This document shows positions 1 to 13,319 of a stretch of DNA of 64,000 nucleotides, piece after piece. Position numbers and translations under genes: made by a program. Position 1 is the first letter of the stretch. The number at the start of each line of letters is the position of its first letter. This DNA comes from Adiantum capillus-veneris. Taxonomy: Eukaryota; Streptophyta; Polypodiopsida; Polypodiales; Pteridaceae. Where the stretch lies: positions 70,867,410 to 70,931,409 of the forward strand of contig CM043960.1 of the NCBI GenBank assembly GCA_014529385.2, given 5' to 3'. The notes beneath the pieces are model-generated. The model searched no databases, was not told the DNA's origin, and worked only from the letters and a program-made list of their open reading frames with translations.

Positions 1-360
1 CCTGTAAGGTTCTCAAAGCTTCTGTTGACAAGGCCTTCTCCACCCACTTCTTGATCATGAAATTCCAATTTTTGGGGTAGCTTGTCTACGAGGGATCTAG
101 CCCGGGTCATCAATTTGGCAAAGGTCTCCCCATGACCCAACTCCAAGCTTTCCAGTTGGTCCAATTCCTTTTCCCCACAGTCGCCCAATTGAAACACCGC
201 ACTGAAGCTGCCTTGAGGGAATTCCAATTGGCAAAGTGGCCCTCTGCAAACAGAGTATACCACTTGTCAGCCAGTCTCTCTAGGGTGGAACGAAAAAGAA
301 CCATATATGCATCTTCTTGGTTTAGCTCATGGCTTCAACAGACAATGCTTTGAAAGTAGG
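1..360 (-). pseudogene. Retrotransposon gag fragment, degenerate
   Basis: The minus strand encodes a gag-like capsid segment: a stretch around LERLADKWYTLF is followed by FANWNSLKAAS, the usual pattern of a helix ending in WY, then W-x-x-L-K. After a frameshift near 110-130 the reading continues with GETFAKLMTRARSLVDKLP, again gag-like. No start codon, zinc knuckle or pol is attached, and the window edge truncates it. Assignment to a retrotransposon gag is by pattern only; the lineage cannot be told. Confidence 0.45.
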
Positions 361-2347
<1,987 letters not shown>

Positions 2348-2399
2348 CCAAATGGTGCAGTTTGATGCTTCTCTCTTATGAGTCTATCCACAAGTATGT

Positions 2400-2933
2400 A
2401 GACAAGTTTATGGATTTACATTTCAAGGCTACTATCTTCTAAAAGAAAGACTTTGCCGAGAAAAAGCAACAATTTTGTGTGGGATTACCTGAAGAGATGT
2501 CCGAGTATGTCAACTCTCAACGGCGTAGGTCTATCACCGAAGTAATCCACGACACCATGGTTGCTTCGTGCATCAATTTCAACAAGGAGCTAGATGGAAT
2601 GTCAAGCCCATGGAAAATAAAGACAAAAGTGATGCCAAGGGGAAAACCAATGCCCAAAATTCTTCCCAAGGAGATTCCAACAACAACAACAACAACAGTC
2701 AGTCCAAGGAGAAGGAAGTTTACAAAGGTAAAAACAAACTCTCTCCTAAAGAGCTTGAAGCTTTTCTCAAGGACCATAAATGCTTTAATTGTGTGGAGCA
2801 AGGACATGGCTATTGTTCTTGCCCCAAGAAGAATGCTCGCAATGAGACTCTTAGAGCTTCCACCATCGAAGCTCCAAAAGAGGATGCTCATTGTGCAAAG
2901 GTGCAATGTGTGCATACTATAGATGCTTCATAG
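2400..2933 (+). pseudogene. Chromovirus gag C-terminus with zinc knuckle
   Basis: The plus strand encodes a basic, Asn-rich stretch (2568-2933) carrying a CCHC zinc knuckle, CFNCVEQGHGYCSC, at 2781-2822 (C-x2-C-x4-H-x4-C), the RNA-binding motif of retroelement nucleocapsids. The upstream frame at 2479-2570 includes SEYVNSQRRRSI and is also gag-like. The reading frame runs directly into RNase H-proximal sequence at about 2915, so protease and most of reverse transcriptase are missing. It is the 5' remnant of the decayed Ty3/gypsy element that ends at 5035. Confidence 0.7.
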
Positions 2934-3435
2934 AAAAATGTTCTCAAATAGCAAGACCATTACATGACTTAACAGGGAAATTATCAAGTATTCATGGATT
3001 GCTAAGGAGCAAAATGCTTTTGACAAGCTCAAAGAGAAGCATACCTCCCAACCATTTCTCATGCTTCTGGATCTATCAAAGCCATTTGAGGTCCAATGTG
3101 ATGCTTGTGGTGATTGCCTTGGAACAATCTTGCTTCAAGAAGGGCATGCCATAGCATATGAGAGCCGAAGGCTCAATACGGATGAACGAGTGTTAAGGCA
3201 TTTATGAGAAAGAGCTTTTAGCTGTTCTACATGCCCTAGATGCATGGAAGCACTATTTATTGGGGACTCCATTCATTTTATGAACAGACCATCAAAGTCT
3301 CAAGTACTTCATGATGCAAACCAACCTTTCCGACAAACAAATGAGGTGGGAAAATTTTCTTTTGCAATTTAATTTCCATATTGCTCACATTGCTGGTAAG
3401 CACAATCAAGTGGCCGATGCACTTTGACGATGACC
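2915..3435 (+). pseudogene. RT C-terminus and RNase H of chromovirus, broken
   Basis: Reading across frames gives YYRCFIEKCSQIARPLHDLT, the connection region after the RT palm of Ty3 elements. It is followed by PFEVQCDACGDCLGTILLQE, the RNase H start with its first Asp, then EKELLAVLHALDAWKHYLLG and TDHQSLKYF, and finally the HNQVADAL end. There are at least two in-frame stops and one frameshift. In life RNase H removes the RNA template during reverse transcription; this copy cannot encode it intact. Confidence 0.8.
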
Positions 3436-3479
3436 AAAAGTTAATGCGGTATCTATATCAACTCACAATGATCTATCTT

Positions 3480-4600
3480 TTATGACAGATGAGTATGCTA
3501 TTGACCCTGATTTTAAAGACATAATGTCAGTCCTTTCTTTGGGGAAGAAAGAGGAACCATTCACCTTGCAGGATGGTTATCTTCTCCACGGCAATAGGCT
3601 ATGTGTTACCCATTCTCTTTGTGAGAAAGTCATGTATTAATCCCATGCTCCTCCCTATGCGGGGCATAGAGGCATTCAACCTACTATCCAAGGAGTAGAG
3701 ACATATTTCCATTGGCATACCATGAAAGTGGACATACAAGAGTATGTTTTAAAATATGTGGTATACCAAAAGACCAAGTATGATAGAGGAAAGAAACCTG
3801 GATTACTCCAGCCATTGCCTATTCTAAATTCACCATGGGAGAGTATATCCATGGATTTCATCTTTGGATTACCCAAGTCTATTCATGGGAATACGGAAAT
3901 ATGGACAATAGTCGACAGGTTTAGCTAGCAAGCATAATTTATTCATGTCAAAAAGCCTATTAAGGCACACCACAGGGCAACTCTCTTTATATCACAGATT
4001 TTCAAACACCATGGATTACCAACATCCACCGTGTCAGATAGAGATCCTAGAATGACCAGTAATTTTTGGAAAGGTCTCTTTGAAAATCTAGGTACAAGAT
4101 TGATTTTTTTTTTGGCCTATCACCCACAACGGATGGCCAAAGTAAGATAGCCAATCTTACGATACTCGATCTATTAAAAACTTATGTTACAGAAGTAGAT
4201 TAATGCTCACAAGGGGAAAAGTACTTACCTCTTGTAGAGTATGCACACAATAATATTGTACATACTCGATCTCTTAAAGACTTATATTACAGAAGTAGAT
4301 CAACGCTCACAATGGGAGAAGTACTTACCTCTTGTAGAGCATGCGTAGAATAATATTGTACATACTTCTACGAGAAAAGCACCTTTTGAAATAATTGAGG
4401 GAAGACCTAAAAGTCCCTTGCTACTTAAAGTACATGGTAAGATCTTCGTTGCTGATGAGTATAGTCGTGACCTATAAGAATCTTTTCAAAAGAGTAAGGA
4501 GGTTATATCCATCTCTCAACAAAGGCAAAAAGTTGCTACTCACAAGCACAGAAGGGCCTTAACTTTCAAAGAAAATGATTGGGTCTTACTTAAGTTTCCT
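3480..4600 (+). pseudogene. Integrase zinc-binding and core domains of chromovirus, broken
   Basis: The sequence encodes an H-x3-H-like zinc module (HAPPYAGHRGIQPT), then SPWESISMDFIFGLPKS with the first catalytic Asp, and STVSDRDPRMTSNFWKG with the second Asp. The third catalytic region (YHPQ..GQ) is eroded at about 4110-4150 and is followed by a 100-bp tandem duplication. Several stops interrupt the frame. The family is Ty3/gypsy integrase. Confidence 0.75.
4162..4361 (+). repeat. 100-bp tandem duplication inside integrase
   Basis: Two adjacent 100-bp units, 4162-4261 and 4262-4361, both start ATACTCGATCT and end AATATTGTAC, and differ at about a dozen positions. The encoded pattern (acidic helix, then WEKYLPLVEYAHN) is integrase sequence read twice, so the duplication arose inside the element and has since diverged. 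Confidence 0.9.
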
Positions 4601-4609
4601 AATGCTTGA

Positions 4610-5035
4610 TTGAGGCAAATGACGAGCAAAAATCCTACGGACCATCAAAAGTATTATGCTAAACTAGCAAAAAGATACTACGGTTGTTTCCAAATCTTGA
4701 AGCCCATCAATGAGATGGCTTATCAACTCAAGTTTCCCAACCATTGGCTCATACACAATGCTTTTCATGTGAGCCTACTTAAGCCCTACAAAGGAGAGCC
4801 ACCAAGTGAACCAATTATTGAAGACCCAGTTGAAATCGAAGACCAAGAAGAGGTGCTACAACCCGAAGCTATTCTTCAAGATGAAAACAAGGTACTACAA
4901 CATGGTAAGATTATCCGCCGACGGTATCTTATTAAGTTCAAAAATTATCCTTTTGAAGATGATAGATGGATGCAAGGAATACAACTTAAGGATAGTATGA
5001 ACCTTGTCAATGCTTACAATGCTACATTAGAGTAA
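4610..5035 (+). pseudogene. Integrase C-terminus with chromodomain (chromovirus)
   Basis: This open frame begins in the integrase C-terminal region (KLAKRYYGCFQILKPI, then NAFHVSLLKPYKG, the conserved linker of Ty3 chromoviruses). It ends with a chromodomain-like fold: RRRYLIKFKNYPFEDDRWMQ, matching the usual YLVKWKGYP..E.TWE pattern. Chromodomains tether integration complexes to marked chromatin. The Met at 4610 is not a natural start; this is the tail of a gag-pol polyprotein whose upstream parts are broken. A polypurine tract and LTR start follow, as expected. Confidence 0.85.
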
Positions 5036-5377
5036 GCAAATGTACAAATTTCTTTTAAATGACCATTTTTTTTTCTTATAAGGCTAATTCTCTTTTTATT
5101 GCGCACAAATTTAAGTAGTATGCATGCTTAGAATCATGTTTGTGATGACGACGTCTCTCAAACACCAAGTAGAATTTGTTACTCTACTTTGGGAGAATGA
5201 AATGGATTAACGAGCAGACATGCTTCCAGAAGCCATGTCTCCCAAGCACCAAATGGATTAGTCATCCATCTTGGAAATATGTCATAGGGTAAAAGGGATC
5301 CTCTATGTGGTAGGCAAATTGACTAATGACTAAGGCTTTATCTCTTCTACTTCATAGTCGAGGATGACTATGATTTC

Positions 5378-5390
5378 AAGAAAGGGGGGT
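5378..5390 (+). other. Polypurine tract of chromovirus
   Basis: AAGAAAGGGGGG lies directly before TGTCATAAAA, the presumed LTR start, 340 bp after the stop of the chromodomain frame. It is the plus-strand priming site expected at the 3' LTR boundary. Confidence 0.8.
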
Positions 5391-6357
5391 TGTCATAAAA
5401 ACTATTATCTAACCAACCCAAATGATTTTCTCATATTAAACTGATCATTTAATGTGGGAGAATAAATGGGAACAAGGGTTAGAATATAAGTATGTGCTTT
5501 CAGGTCTATCTCGGCACGGGGCCAATAGTAAAGGGGCCCAAATGAGAGATGATCTTTCAGAGAGGAAGTTAACTAATGGAGCTTAAATACCTTAGGGTTA
5601 GCTTCATTAAAGACCTCCAAAGGTTAGTGTAAAAGTCTTTTGACCTTAGGAAGCTAGGGATGAGCTTGAGGTGGGAACTTGGCCCAAGCTTAAGGTGCTT
5701 GACGTGATTGATGATTGAGATGCTTGAGGTGCTTGAGGTGCCTAATGACTCAGATGCTTGAGGTGCTTGTCATGTTTGAGATGCTAGGGTTGTACTTGAG
5801 GTGGGAACCCAGCCCAATCTTGAGGGGCTTAAGGGCCAAGCTTGTGGTGGGAACCATGCCCAAGGTTGAGGGTCTTGAGGTTGAGGCGAGCCCTACAAGC
5901 TGGGAGCATGAGAAAGAACACACACACACCCTCACTCAAGACAAACCTACAACAAGGACACATGTCAACGTCCTCCTCATGTTGCCCTCATGGTGTGTCT
6001 AAATCCTATTGGTTGGCCTCCCAAGGGGTCCTCTCTTCTATGAAATGTTTCTTCTTCCTCTTCCCTACCCTCATTCCCCGCTAGCTCTCTCCACCTTTGA
6101 AGGTGTTTGAGGTCTTGGGACTGAGGCTTGGGATAATTAATGCTTTCCACAAAGTTTATGCTATGCTCGTGATGATGCATGAATCTTACCATCTTCATTG
6201 CATCACCTAGGTCACAAGGAACACAAAGATTGTATTGTAACAAGTCTCTCTTGATGGGAGAAACTATAATACAAATGCCTATTGGAGGGGAGACCGGCTC
6301 CACATAAATCCGGTCCTCAACTGTTGTCATGTTCTCTAAACTCTCTCTCTTGCAAAA
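5391..6357 (+). mobile_element. 3' LTR ('LTR-A') of chromovirus, interrupted by element B
   Basis: It begins TGTCATAAAA directly after the polypurine tract. Its interior (ATCATTTAATGTGGGAGAATAA, TGCTTGAGGTGC repeats, GACACATGTCAA, TCTTCCTCTTCCCTACC) recurs at 34316-34710 and 40141-41220, so it is a repeat family. Element B is inserted at 6358, and the downstream flank 24755-24900, ending TTACA, may be the rest of this LTR. That continuation is inference. A degenerate TGCTTGAGG minisatellite occupies 5715-5790. Confidence 0.7.
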
Positions 6358-7248
6358 TGTGGGACGCATGCCTAACCTCACCATCCTATCTTATTGCAAT
6401 ATTAGCGAGAACCACGATTAATTTGTCAAACCATGGGATGAAGCTAACTCGACTAGTGCATAGAGGCTACAAGAGGTTTTCAATCTCTCGGAAAAAAGAC
6501 TAATAACTCACATCTAACTCAAGCCACACTCAAGTGACTGAAATCACCAAAAGCCAATCACTCATCGGCAAGCAAATCACATCCGTTATAGCATCAAATG
6601 ACATCCAAATGTAACAAAACTTCTAGGAAAAGTTTATAAGACCTAATCACACATGCCTATGGTCTTAAATCCCACTTTAGGTCCAGTTTCAAAACCGCGA
6701 TTATTAACAACAATGGATTTATGATCTAGTCGTTTTCGACCCAGAATGCATCTAAATGCTTAGCAATGATGCCCCAATACCCCGCCTATGCTTAGTTTTC
6801 AATTTAAAAGTGTAAATTCCTAGTTATGATGAAATTAGGCCTCGGGTCGGCGACGCCAAAAGCTACAAAATACTGTGAATGGCTTACGTTAATGCGTAGA
6901 TCTCTTACCTGCGGTTGCAATGCAACAAACGCATTTGCAATGTGACAACCGGAGAGGGAGTAGAAAGCGCGAGAAGGAGAGAAGTGAGCATCGTTAGCTC
7001 ACGTTGTGTATTTCTTATGGCTTTTATACCTTAGCCAAGGTTTTTAAGTGGTCAAAGCTAATAATCTGGAGTTCTACCAAAGCTGGGAATTGACTGGCTG
7101 ATACAATCTAGAAGCTTGTAGATCCAGCTCATTCACTACAAAGTTTACCGAGAAAATAGGAGTTACAATATTCCCGATTTATCAAAATAATAATTGTTTT
7201 ACAAGGAGAACTCCGAAAAATGGTGTCCGCGTTAGCTTGCTACTAACA
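6358..7248 (-). mobile_element. 3' LTR of element B
   Basis: The sequence aligns over its full length with 23840-24749 by eye, with scattered substitutions, a 30-bp indel near 7010 and a short indel near 6830. It starts TGTGGGACGC and ends GCTACTAACA on the plus strand. A half of the element's dyad motif (GCGATTATTAAC) lies at 6697-6708. Confidence 0.95.
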
Positions 7249-7260
7249 TTCCCCCCTTCC
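7249..7260 (-). other. Polypurine tract of element B
   Basis: On the minus strand GGAAGGGGGGAA abuts the LTR start TGTTAGTAGC. It marks the 3' LTR border and fixes the element's orientation. Confidence 0.9.
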
Positions 7261-7299
7261 TCGCCTGTGTCATCCCTTGACACAGCTTTATGGGCTGAA

Positions 7300-10200
7300 C
7301 TAGTCTGTGGGTTGACAGCGGGCGAGGCGGTCTTTAAGTGCTTCCAGTGCCTTTTGGTATCTGATTCTTTGTTCTTTGTCAGGCACTTGCAAAAATTGCA
7401 TGGTGACTTGGTTTTTCAGTTCCACGGCTGAGTAGCCTACAAATCTAGATGTGAGGTTGTGTATCACTGGTGCAAATATCTTCGTTTGCCAGGTGAAGAA
7501 TCCGGTGTAGAATGCTTCTTCAAAGGCTAGCATATTATGCGAGCGCAGGAACATGCATCTGGCATAGAATCCGTAAAGGATTTCTTATGAAGGTTGCGTA
7601 CTCAAATCGTAACATAAGCCTTTGTTCCCTTCCAAGAATGAGAGCCATGGGGCTCATGTTTGCTCAGGCTCATTGAAAACTTGTATGCATGTGAGTAGCA
7701 TCCTGCAGATCTTATAGAACATTGCGTAGGAGAGATCTCGTAGACTCTTGAAAAGTGACATGGCACCCATTAGGGTTTTCACCATGTATTCCTCTGGCGC
7801 TTGGCCGCTCTTTGGAGCTGGCAGCCTGGGGAAGTTGAGCCAAGTTGGCCTCTTCTTCTACAGTGCGTCATGTGCCTGCCATGTCCTTACTCTGGGTACA
7901 GGACAAAATGTTAGATCTTTTTGTAAGGCTACAGGTGCTCTTGTGAACAGAATCAGGTATCTCGGATTCTTGTTCAGCCAGCTTAACCTCCACTTTGGGT
8001 GGTCTTTATCTGCATCATCTTCTTGCATATCCTTGTACAGCCTTTCTTTTACCTGTAAAATTTTTACTTTGATGAGAGGGTACGGCAAGGATAGTTGGTG
8101 CCATTGAGCGTTTATTTGATTGACAGTGAGTTGAGTGACGTTGACAGAGTGTAAAACTCTCAACTCCCAATTCATCGCGGCCTTCCACTGCTCATCCACC
8201 TCTAAGGTGATCTTCTCCTTCAGTGCATCTTCTTCAGCTTTTGACAGTTGGACCATTGGCACTGTATCTTCGTCTGTGATGTGGACCTAAAAATCTTCAT
8301 CACCACTTGGCTCTGCTGTGGACTGTGTCTCAAACTCAGCAAACGAGACCGCGGGTATGTCTATTTGGGGCGGCTCTGAAGTGCTTGCCTCTTCTTGCGT
8401 GTCTGACTTTCCATCTCTGAGGAGCTTATTTATCCGTTTGAGTTCTGCTATCTCCTTTAGGAGCTTCTCCTCTCTTTGAACCCGCATCAGTGCCAAGTCT
8501 CTGCGCTGTGACTATTGGAGCTTTAATTCCATTTCTAAATCCTTGTTTTTCTTTTCTAGTGCCTTGTACACTTCATCAGTTCCCTTGATCGAGGCCACGA
8601 CTGGGTTTTCTCTAATTTTCTGTAACAAAATGGCATGATCATTGATTCTCTGTTCAGAATATTGTAGGGAAGCATTGGCAACATCTAACTGCACTTGAAT
8701 TTTATGAGCTGACAGAGAGGTGGTAAGTCTTTGATGCCTCGGCAGTGTCTGGCTGAGTAGAAGTAAATGGTGTGGTCTCAACCCTTACCGTCTCTTCAAG
8801 TGATGGCCTTTCTTCCTTCTCTGGCTCGGGCTCTGTCTCATGTGTAGTGGTATGCTCTTTTTCTGTATCTACTTCCTTATCACTTTGTTCCGCCGGCTTT
8901 TGAGTTTCTTCTGTTGCGTGCTCCGGTTCTGGCTCGGCTTCTTTTTCTTCCTGTCCTTCGGTGTGGTCAGCTTTTTGTGTAGATTCTGTTTGTTGGGTGG
9001 ATTCAGAATGTTTTTCTTCTTCATTCTCTACTTCTTCATTGGTACCTTGGCATGGTGGTGATGGTGGTAGGCTAGGCATGGGATGGTCCTGTTGTTCCGG
9101 AGGCGGTGAGGTGGGTCGGGGAGATCCCTAGGTTTGCTCTTGAGTAGTTGTTTCCTTAGCTTCCTTGGCCACTTCTTCTGCCTCTTTCAGCTTTAGGGCT
9201 TCGGCCTCTTGGTACATTCTTTCTAAATAATCTGTTGGATTATCTGCCTCTTTTCTTGTATGATGCTTTGTTCGAGGTCCTTTCAGTCCTGTGGGTACCC
9301 ACTTTTCTGGGTCCTTTCCTTGTGCTTGCCTACTACGCTGGAAAGCCTATTTTTCTCTTTCAAAATGCGCTTGTTTTTGAACTGGCTCCTCTTGGTGGGC
9401 AGCCACAGCTTTCCTCTTCATCTCTTCCCTCCTAGCTCTCTTTTCTTTGTTGTCAGAGCTCTCGTTGCTGTGCGGCTCTGGTGATCTGTCATCTGATTCA
9501 TCACCTGATTTAAAAGATCTTTTACCTGATCTTATAGCTCTTGGAGAGGGTTGTGCTGCCAAGATCCATGTATTCTGATCAGGGGCAGGCTATAGGTTGT
9601 CGGCCATGCCAATGGCATGATAGACTATTCTTGTCAACACTTTTGGCGCGCCCAAGTATGTGATTTTACCCTCCTTCTTGGTGTCCTTCAAGGTTGTCAA
9701 GACATACTGCACGTGGTCCACAGGCTTCCTTGTTGTTGACTTAAGAACCTGAGTAAAGGTGGTGGCCACGGCGTGATTTGGTGTCGTGTACCTTGGTGGC
9801 CTTTTTGCCAGAAAATGGAAGTGTTGATGGTACAAACGGGCTGGCTCTTCCACCTGTTTGTGGAAAAGATCGACGAATGTAGCCGCGGCTGTTTCCTTGG
9901 TAAATGTGCTTGTGGTTTTCCTGTTTCTTGTCCGCATGGTCATTCCTTCAGTGGGCAGTCTGAGTGCCTCTGCCACTATTTCTTTTGTGATTACTACCTC
10001 GACCTTGTTCCCTTGGGTGTCTAATATCTGGGCGGTTCCATCTTCTTTGATTGTGGACAGAAGCTCGTAAGCCTTCTGAAAGTCCACTCCGCAAGGCTCT
10101 TGTTCGTAGAAATGCGTGAGCCCCAACCTGCGGTTAGCCTCTTTGGTTTCTGGCTTTGCAGCTACATCATAGACCTCTTTAGGTAGGAGTTCCAACTCCA

Positions 10201-10387
10201 CCTAATGCCCTTATTCACTCTTGAATCTGCCAATGAAGACCGTAGTGTGGTGCTCTTCCAGCTGTTCTTTAGAAAGATAGGATGCCTTTGCCGCTTTGAC
10301 TGACTCGGGGTCTAGTTCATACGGGGGCAGTTCTTGTAGTTTCTCTTTTTGGTTTAGCTTCTTCTTGGCCTTCTCCGCTGCTTGCAT
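7300..10387 (-). pseudogene. Accessory ORF between pol and 3' LTR of element B
   Basis: Reading from an ATG at 10387 (MQAAEKAKKKLNQKEKL), one frame runs with few stops to about 8702, then continues one frame over to 7300, giving about 1,000 codons. The N-terminal ~270 residues are globular: FIGRFKSE, then KAYELLSTIKEDG, EIVAEALRLPTEG, RPPRYTTPNHAVA and RIVYHAIGMADNL, resembling the 'putative plant transposon protein' domain. The rest is acidic, Glu/Thr/Pro-rich and probably coiled coil. A homologous frame follows integrase in the relative at 47943-48797. Function unknown; post-pol ORFs occur in Tat/Athila elements. Stops occur at 10202-10213 and near 9589. Confidence 0.75.
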
Positions 10388-11400
10388 TGCTCCTGTTCAG
10401 TGAATAGAGTGCAAAGTTAGCAGATTTGTCAGATTATTCTTTTGGAATGTCCTTTTAGACTGAAATGCTGATAATATGGTCCAAATTGCTTCAAATCAAT
10501 TTTTGAACAAGCAAAGATGCATAAAATCATGCAAGGAACAAAACTGTAAAATCATGCAACCAAAGTAAATAATCGCGATTATTTACAGTTGAGAAAAATT
10601 TTCAACTTTTTGCAAACTTGGCTTTATAGGCTTGAAGTATATACCAAATGCATGCTCTGAGGGAAATATGGGCTCATTTAGATGCACAGGTTGAAAATGG
10701 TAGCAGATTTTGGCTCTAGGTCTCTGAAACAGTAGATATAAAGGAAATTTGAGATTTTGAACTCCAAATTGATTCAAAGTTGGCTAGTGGGCTTATCACA
10801 ACATGTACTTTGGATGTATGATGGCCAAATATCAAAATTCCCCAATTTTAACCAAAAAGTAAATAATCATGATTATTAACTTTTCTTCCAAAAGTGACAT
10901 TTTCTGGTACAAATTGGTTCTAGGCGTGGTATAGACCTTGGGTATGAGATATGAGGTGATTTGGATCAAGAAAAGTTGTTCATAACCCAGATTTTGGCTT
11001 GCAAAGACTTCTTTGCATTTTTTGGCAATTTTACAAGTAATGGGTGGTCATTTTGGCTCATACTTGATTTTTGGCATGTAATAGGTGTATACACATGATA
11101 GGAGAGGTGATTTGACAATTTCCAAGGCAAAATGATGCAAAAGTAAATAATCGTGATTATTAACTTTGTAAAACTCACAAATTTTGACATAGACATGTTT
11201 CATACACCTAATACAAGTCCTAAATTGAATTTGGTCAAGTGTGATCATGCCGGCATCACTTTGTGCTCTGTCGACTCTGAAATCACCGTTTTTTGTGATT
11301 ACTCTGTCTATTGGGTTGGTCGGTCAACTTTGAGGCTTTGGCCTTGTCCGTAACATAGTAGTGAAGCTACCTATCCAATTCTAGCTCATTTGGAGTCAGT
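10388..11400 (-). repeat. ~290-bp diverged tandem repeats with 22-bp dyads, 3' region of element B
   Basis: Dyads with 10-nt arms GTAAATAATC / GATTATTTAC (or ..TTAAC) around a 2-nt centre lie at 10565-10586, 10859-10880 and 11143-11164, spaced 294 and 284 bp. The intervening DNA is only weakly similar between units (for example CCAAATTG.. then GGGCTTATCACAACATG), yet the dyads are nearly perfect. No coding potential is seen. The same array occurs at 22277-23273. Confidence 0.9.
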
Positions 11401-12575
11401 TTAGCTTCGTATATCGAATTTGACGCTTTGTAACCTTCGAGCCATTTTTTGCTTTTCAAGGGCTTTGCTTGATGGATGTCACCAAACCAATCATATACAT
11501 TGTATATGGACCTCATTAGCAAGCCATCTGTGGAGTCATGTCGGAATTCTGGCATTTGTCAAAAACCTAACTTTTCTATTGGGGACCCCCTTGACCCCAG
11601 TCGAATGGTCATCTGATGGTATAGAAAGGTTCTATTATGTTAGGACGTGCTATGGTTAAAATCCCATCCGATTTGGTCAAGCTGGCAGGCCGCTATGGTC
11701 AGTTTTAGGTCGTAGGTCTTCGTACACTGCTCGGTTTCTAGGGTTCTTTCTAAGGCTTTAGACAAGCTACCAGCCGTACAAAATGGATCATTATCGAGTA
11801 AAGAACTTACCCCTCATGTCTCGTGTGAGACGGTGCTGAAAAAGGTCAACTGTGGGCTCCAGAAATGTCGCGCGAAAGAGGCCAGAATCTCTCTCTGCAA
11901 AGGCTCCAAGTGGAAATGAGGTGGTTTTACCCTACCATGGATATCTATACCTGGACTTCCCGAACCAAATTTCCCTAGATTCCCCCGTTACTCCTACTAG
12001 GCCGTGAAATCTATGTTAGACTCAAAAATTTCCCTGATCGGAATCCTGTAGCTCATTCTGCAAGAATTTTGCAAAAGTAGGCATGGCCGCCTAATTTAGG
12101 CTTCCCGCTTCCGTATTTTGATTTCATTGAAAAAAAAATTCTTGTCCGCCTTGTCCTTCTGATCACCATCATGCCTCAATTTTTCCATCTGGGCTTTCTT
12201 GCTATTTATTCTTAATTTTAACCTGTTTATTTGAAAAAATCAAAGAAAATAGTAAAATTCTCTAAAAAAGTAAAGTAAAAATCCAATAATTAAGAAAATC
12301 ACTTAAAAAACATAGCTTTATTGTTTTTTGTTGGATTTCTCCATTTTTAAGCCTCCTTATCAACAAAAATGATAAAAAAAATACCCAAAAAAGGACTATT
12401 TTTTATGATTTTCTGATAGTATATACACTATTTACACTCATCAAGAAGATATTATCAGTGAACTTTCCCTTGTTGATGAATTATAAGGGCATTGTTAGTT
12501 AACTTTGCAAAAAATCACACGTTAACATGGAACTTTTTCCTCCCTCTTCAAACATTGCCCTTAATTACTTAGTAC
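11401..12575. other. Non-coding spacer of element B
   Basis: No ORF with recognisable motifs is present. The segment 12120-12440 is strongly A/T-rich with A-runs. It separates the accessory ORF region from the second protease-like domain and is presumably untranslated element sequence. Confidence 0.6.
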
Positions 12576-13319
12576 TTAGTGCCCTTCCACCCCTCCTAGA
12601 TGGCGTACTCCGAGACGACTGCGTGCATGGGTTGAACAATTGTGTCTATGCATAGCCGTGATTGGCTCTACCATGATATGAAGATCAATGCAATGCAAAC
12701 CAATATGTTGTGCAAGAGCTGGGTCTTGAGTATTTAACTCAAGGGTTTCCAATGTCGAGGTTTGCTGTTGATGTCTTCCAAAGAGCAAATCTTGTAGCTT
12801 TTGTGCTCTCTGTTTGATTGTACCATCAGGGTGCTTTAGCACGCTGATTGCTTGAGGTGTAGGTAGCACTTTAAACTCTTGTCAAGATTTTTCTCTCCAT
12901 TGGTAATCCGGTCGGCTTGGTGTTGCATGGTGTGGTGGATTCTGTTGAGACTTCACTCGCCACTGCTTGATTGGTTTCACGGTTTGTGGAGAAGATAAGT
13001 GCTCCTTTTTCTTCCAAACCCTTTTCATGTTAAGTTCCTTGCTCGGAGATACTCGATTCTGCGTTCGAATCCTTGGAACCTTCTTTTGTTTCTTCGGGGA
13101 AGTTTTAGGCACCCAGAGCTGAATCGATTTATCTTTAAGCTGTGCTTTTGGTACCCAAATTTACCTGACTCCTTGCATGCTACCTGTAGCATTTGATTAT
13201 CGAGGGGATGGAGAAGATTTGCTTCGTGGATTGGTCTGCTGATTGCTTCTTTTCTATTCCTCTTTGCTTGGTGCAATTGGAACAATGAGTTTCCCTCCTT
13301 TAGGTGATAGCTTTAGTTG
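12576..13319 (-). pseudogene. Basic tail downstream of second protease, element B
   Basis: Open minus-strand stretches 12882-13285 and 12576-12869 encode Lys/Pro-rich sequence (MPKTSPKKQKKVPRIRTQNR) and then a region with AISVLKHPDGTIKQRAQKLQ and LALAQHIGLH-like text. They follow the retropepsin-like segment in the element's reading direction with frameshifts. I do not recognise the family. They may be the C-terminal part of the same captured or duplicated polyprotein segment. Confidence 0.4.

Noticed and set aside
9773-10070. Plus-strand frames in the accessory ORF region
   Set aside because: They are antisense shadows of the better-supported minus-strand frame, which has a homologue at 47943-48797.
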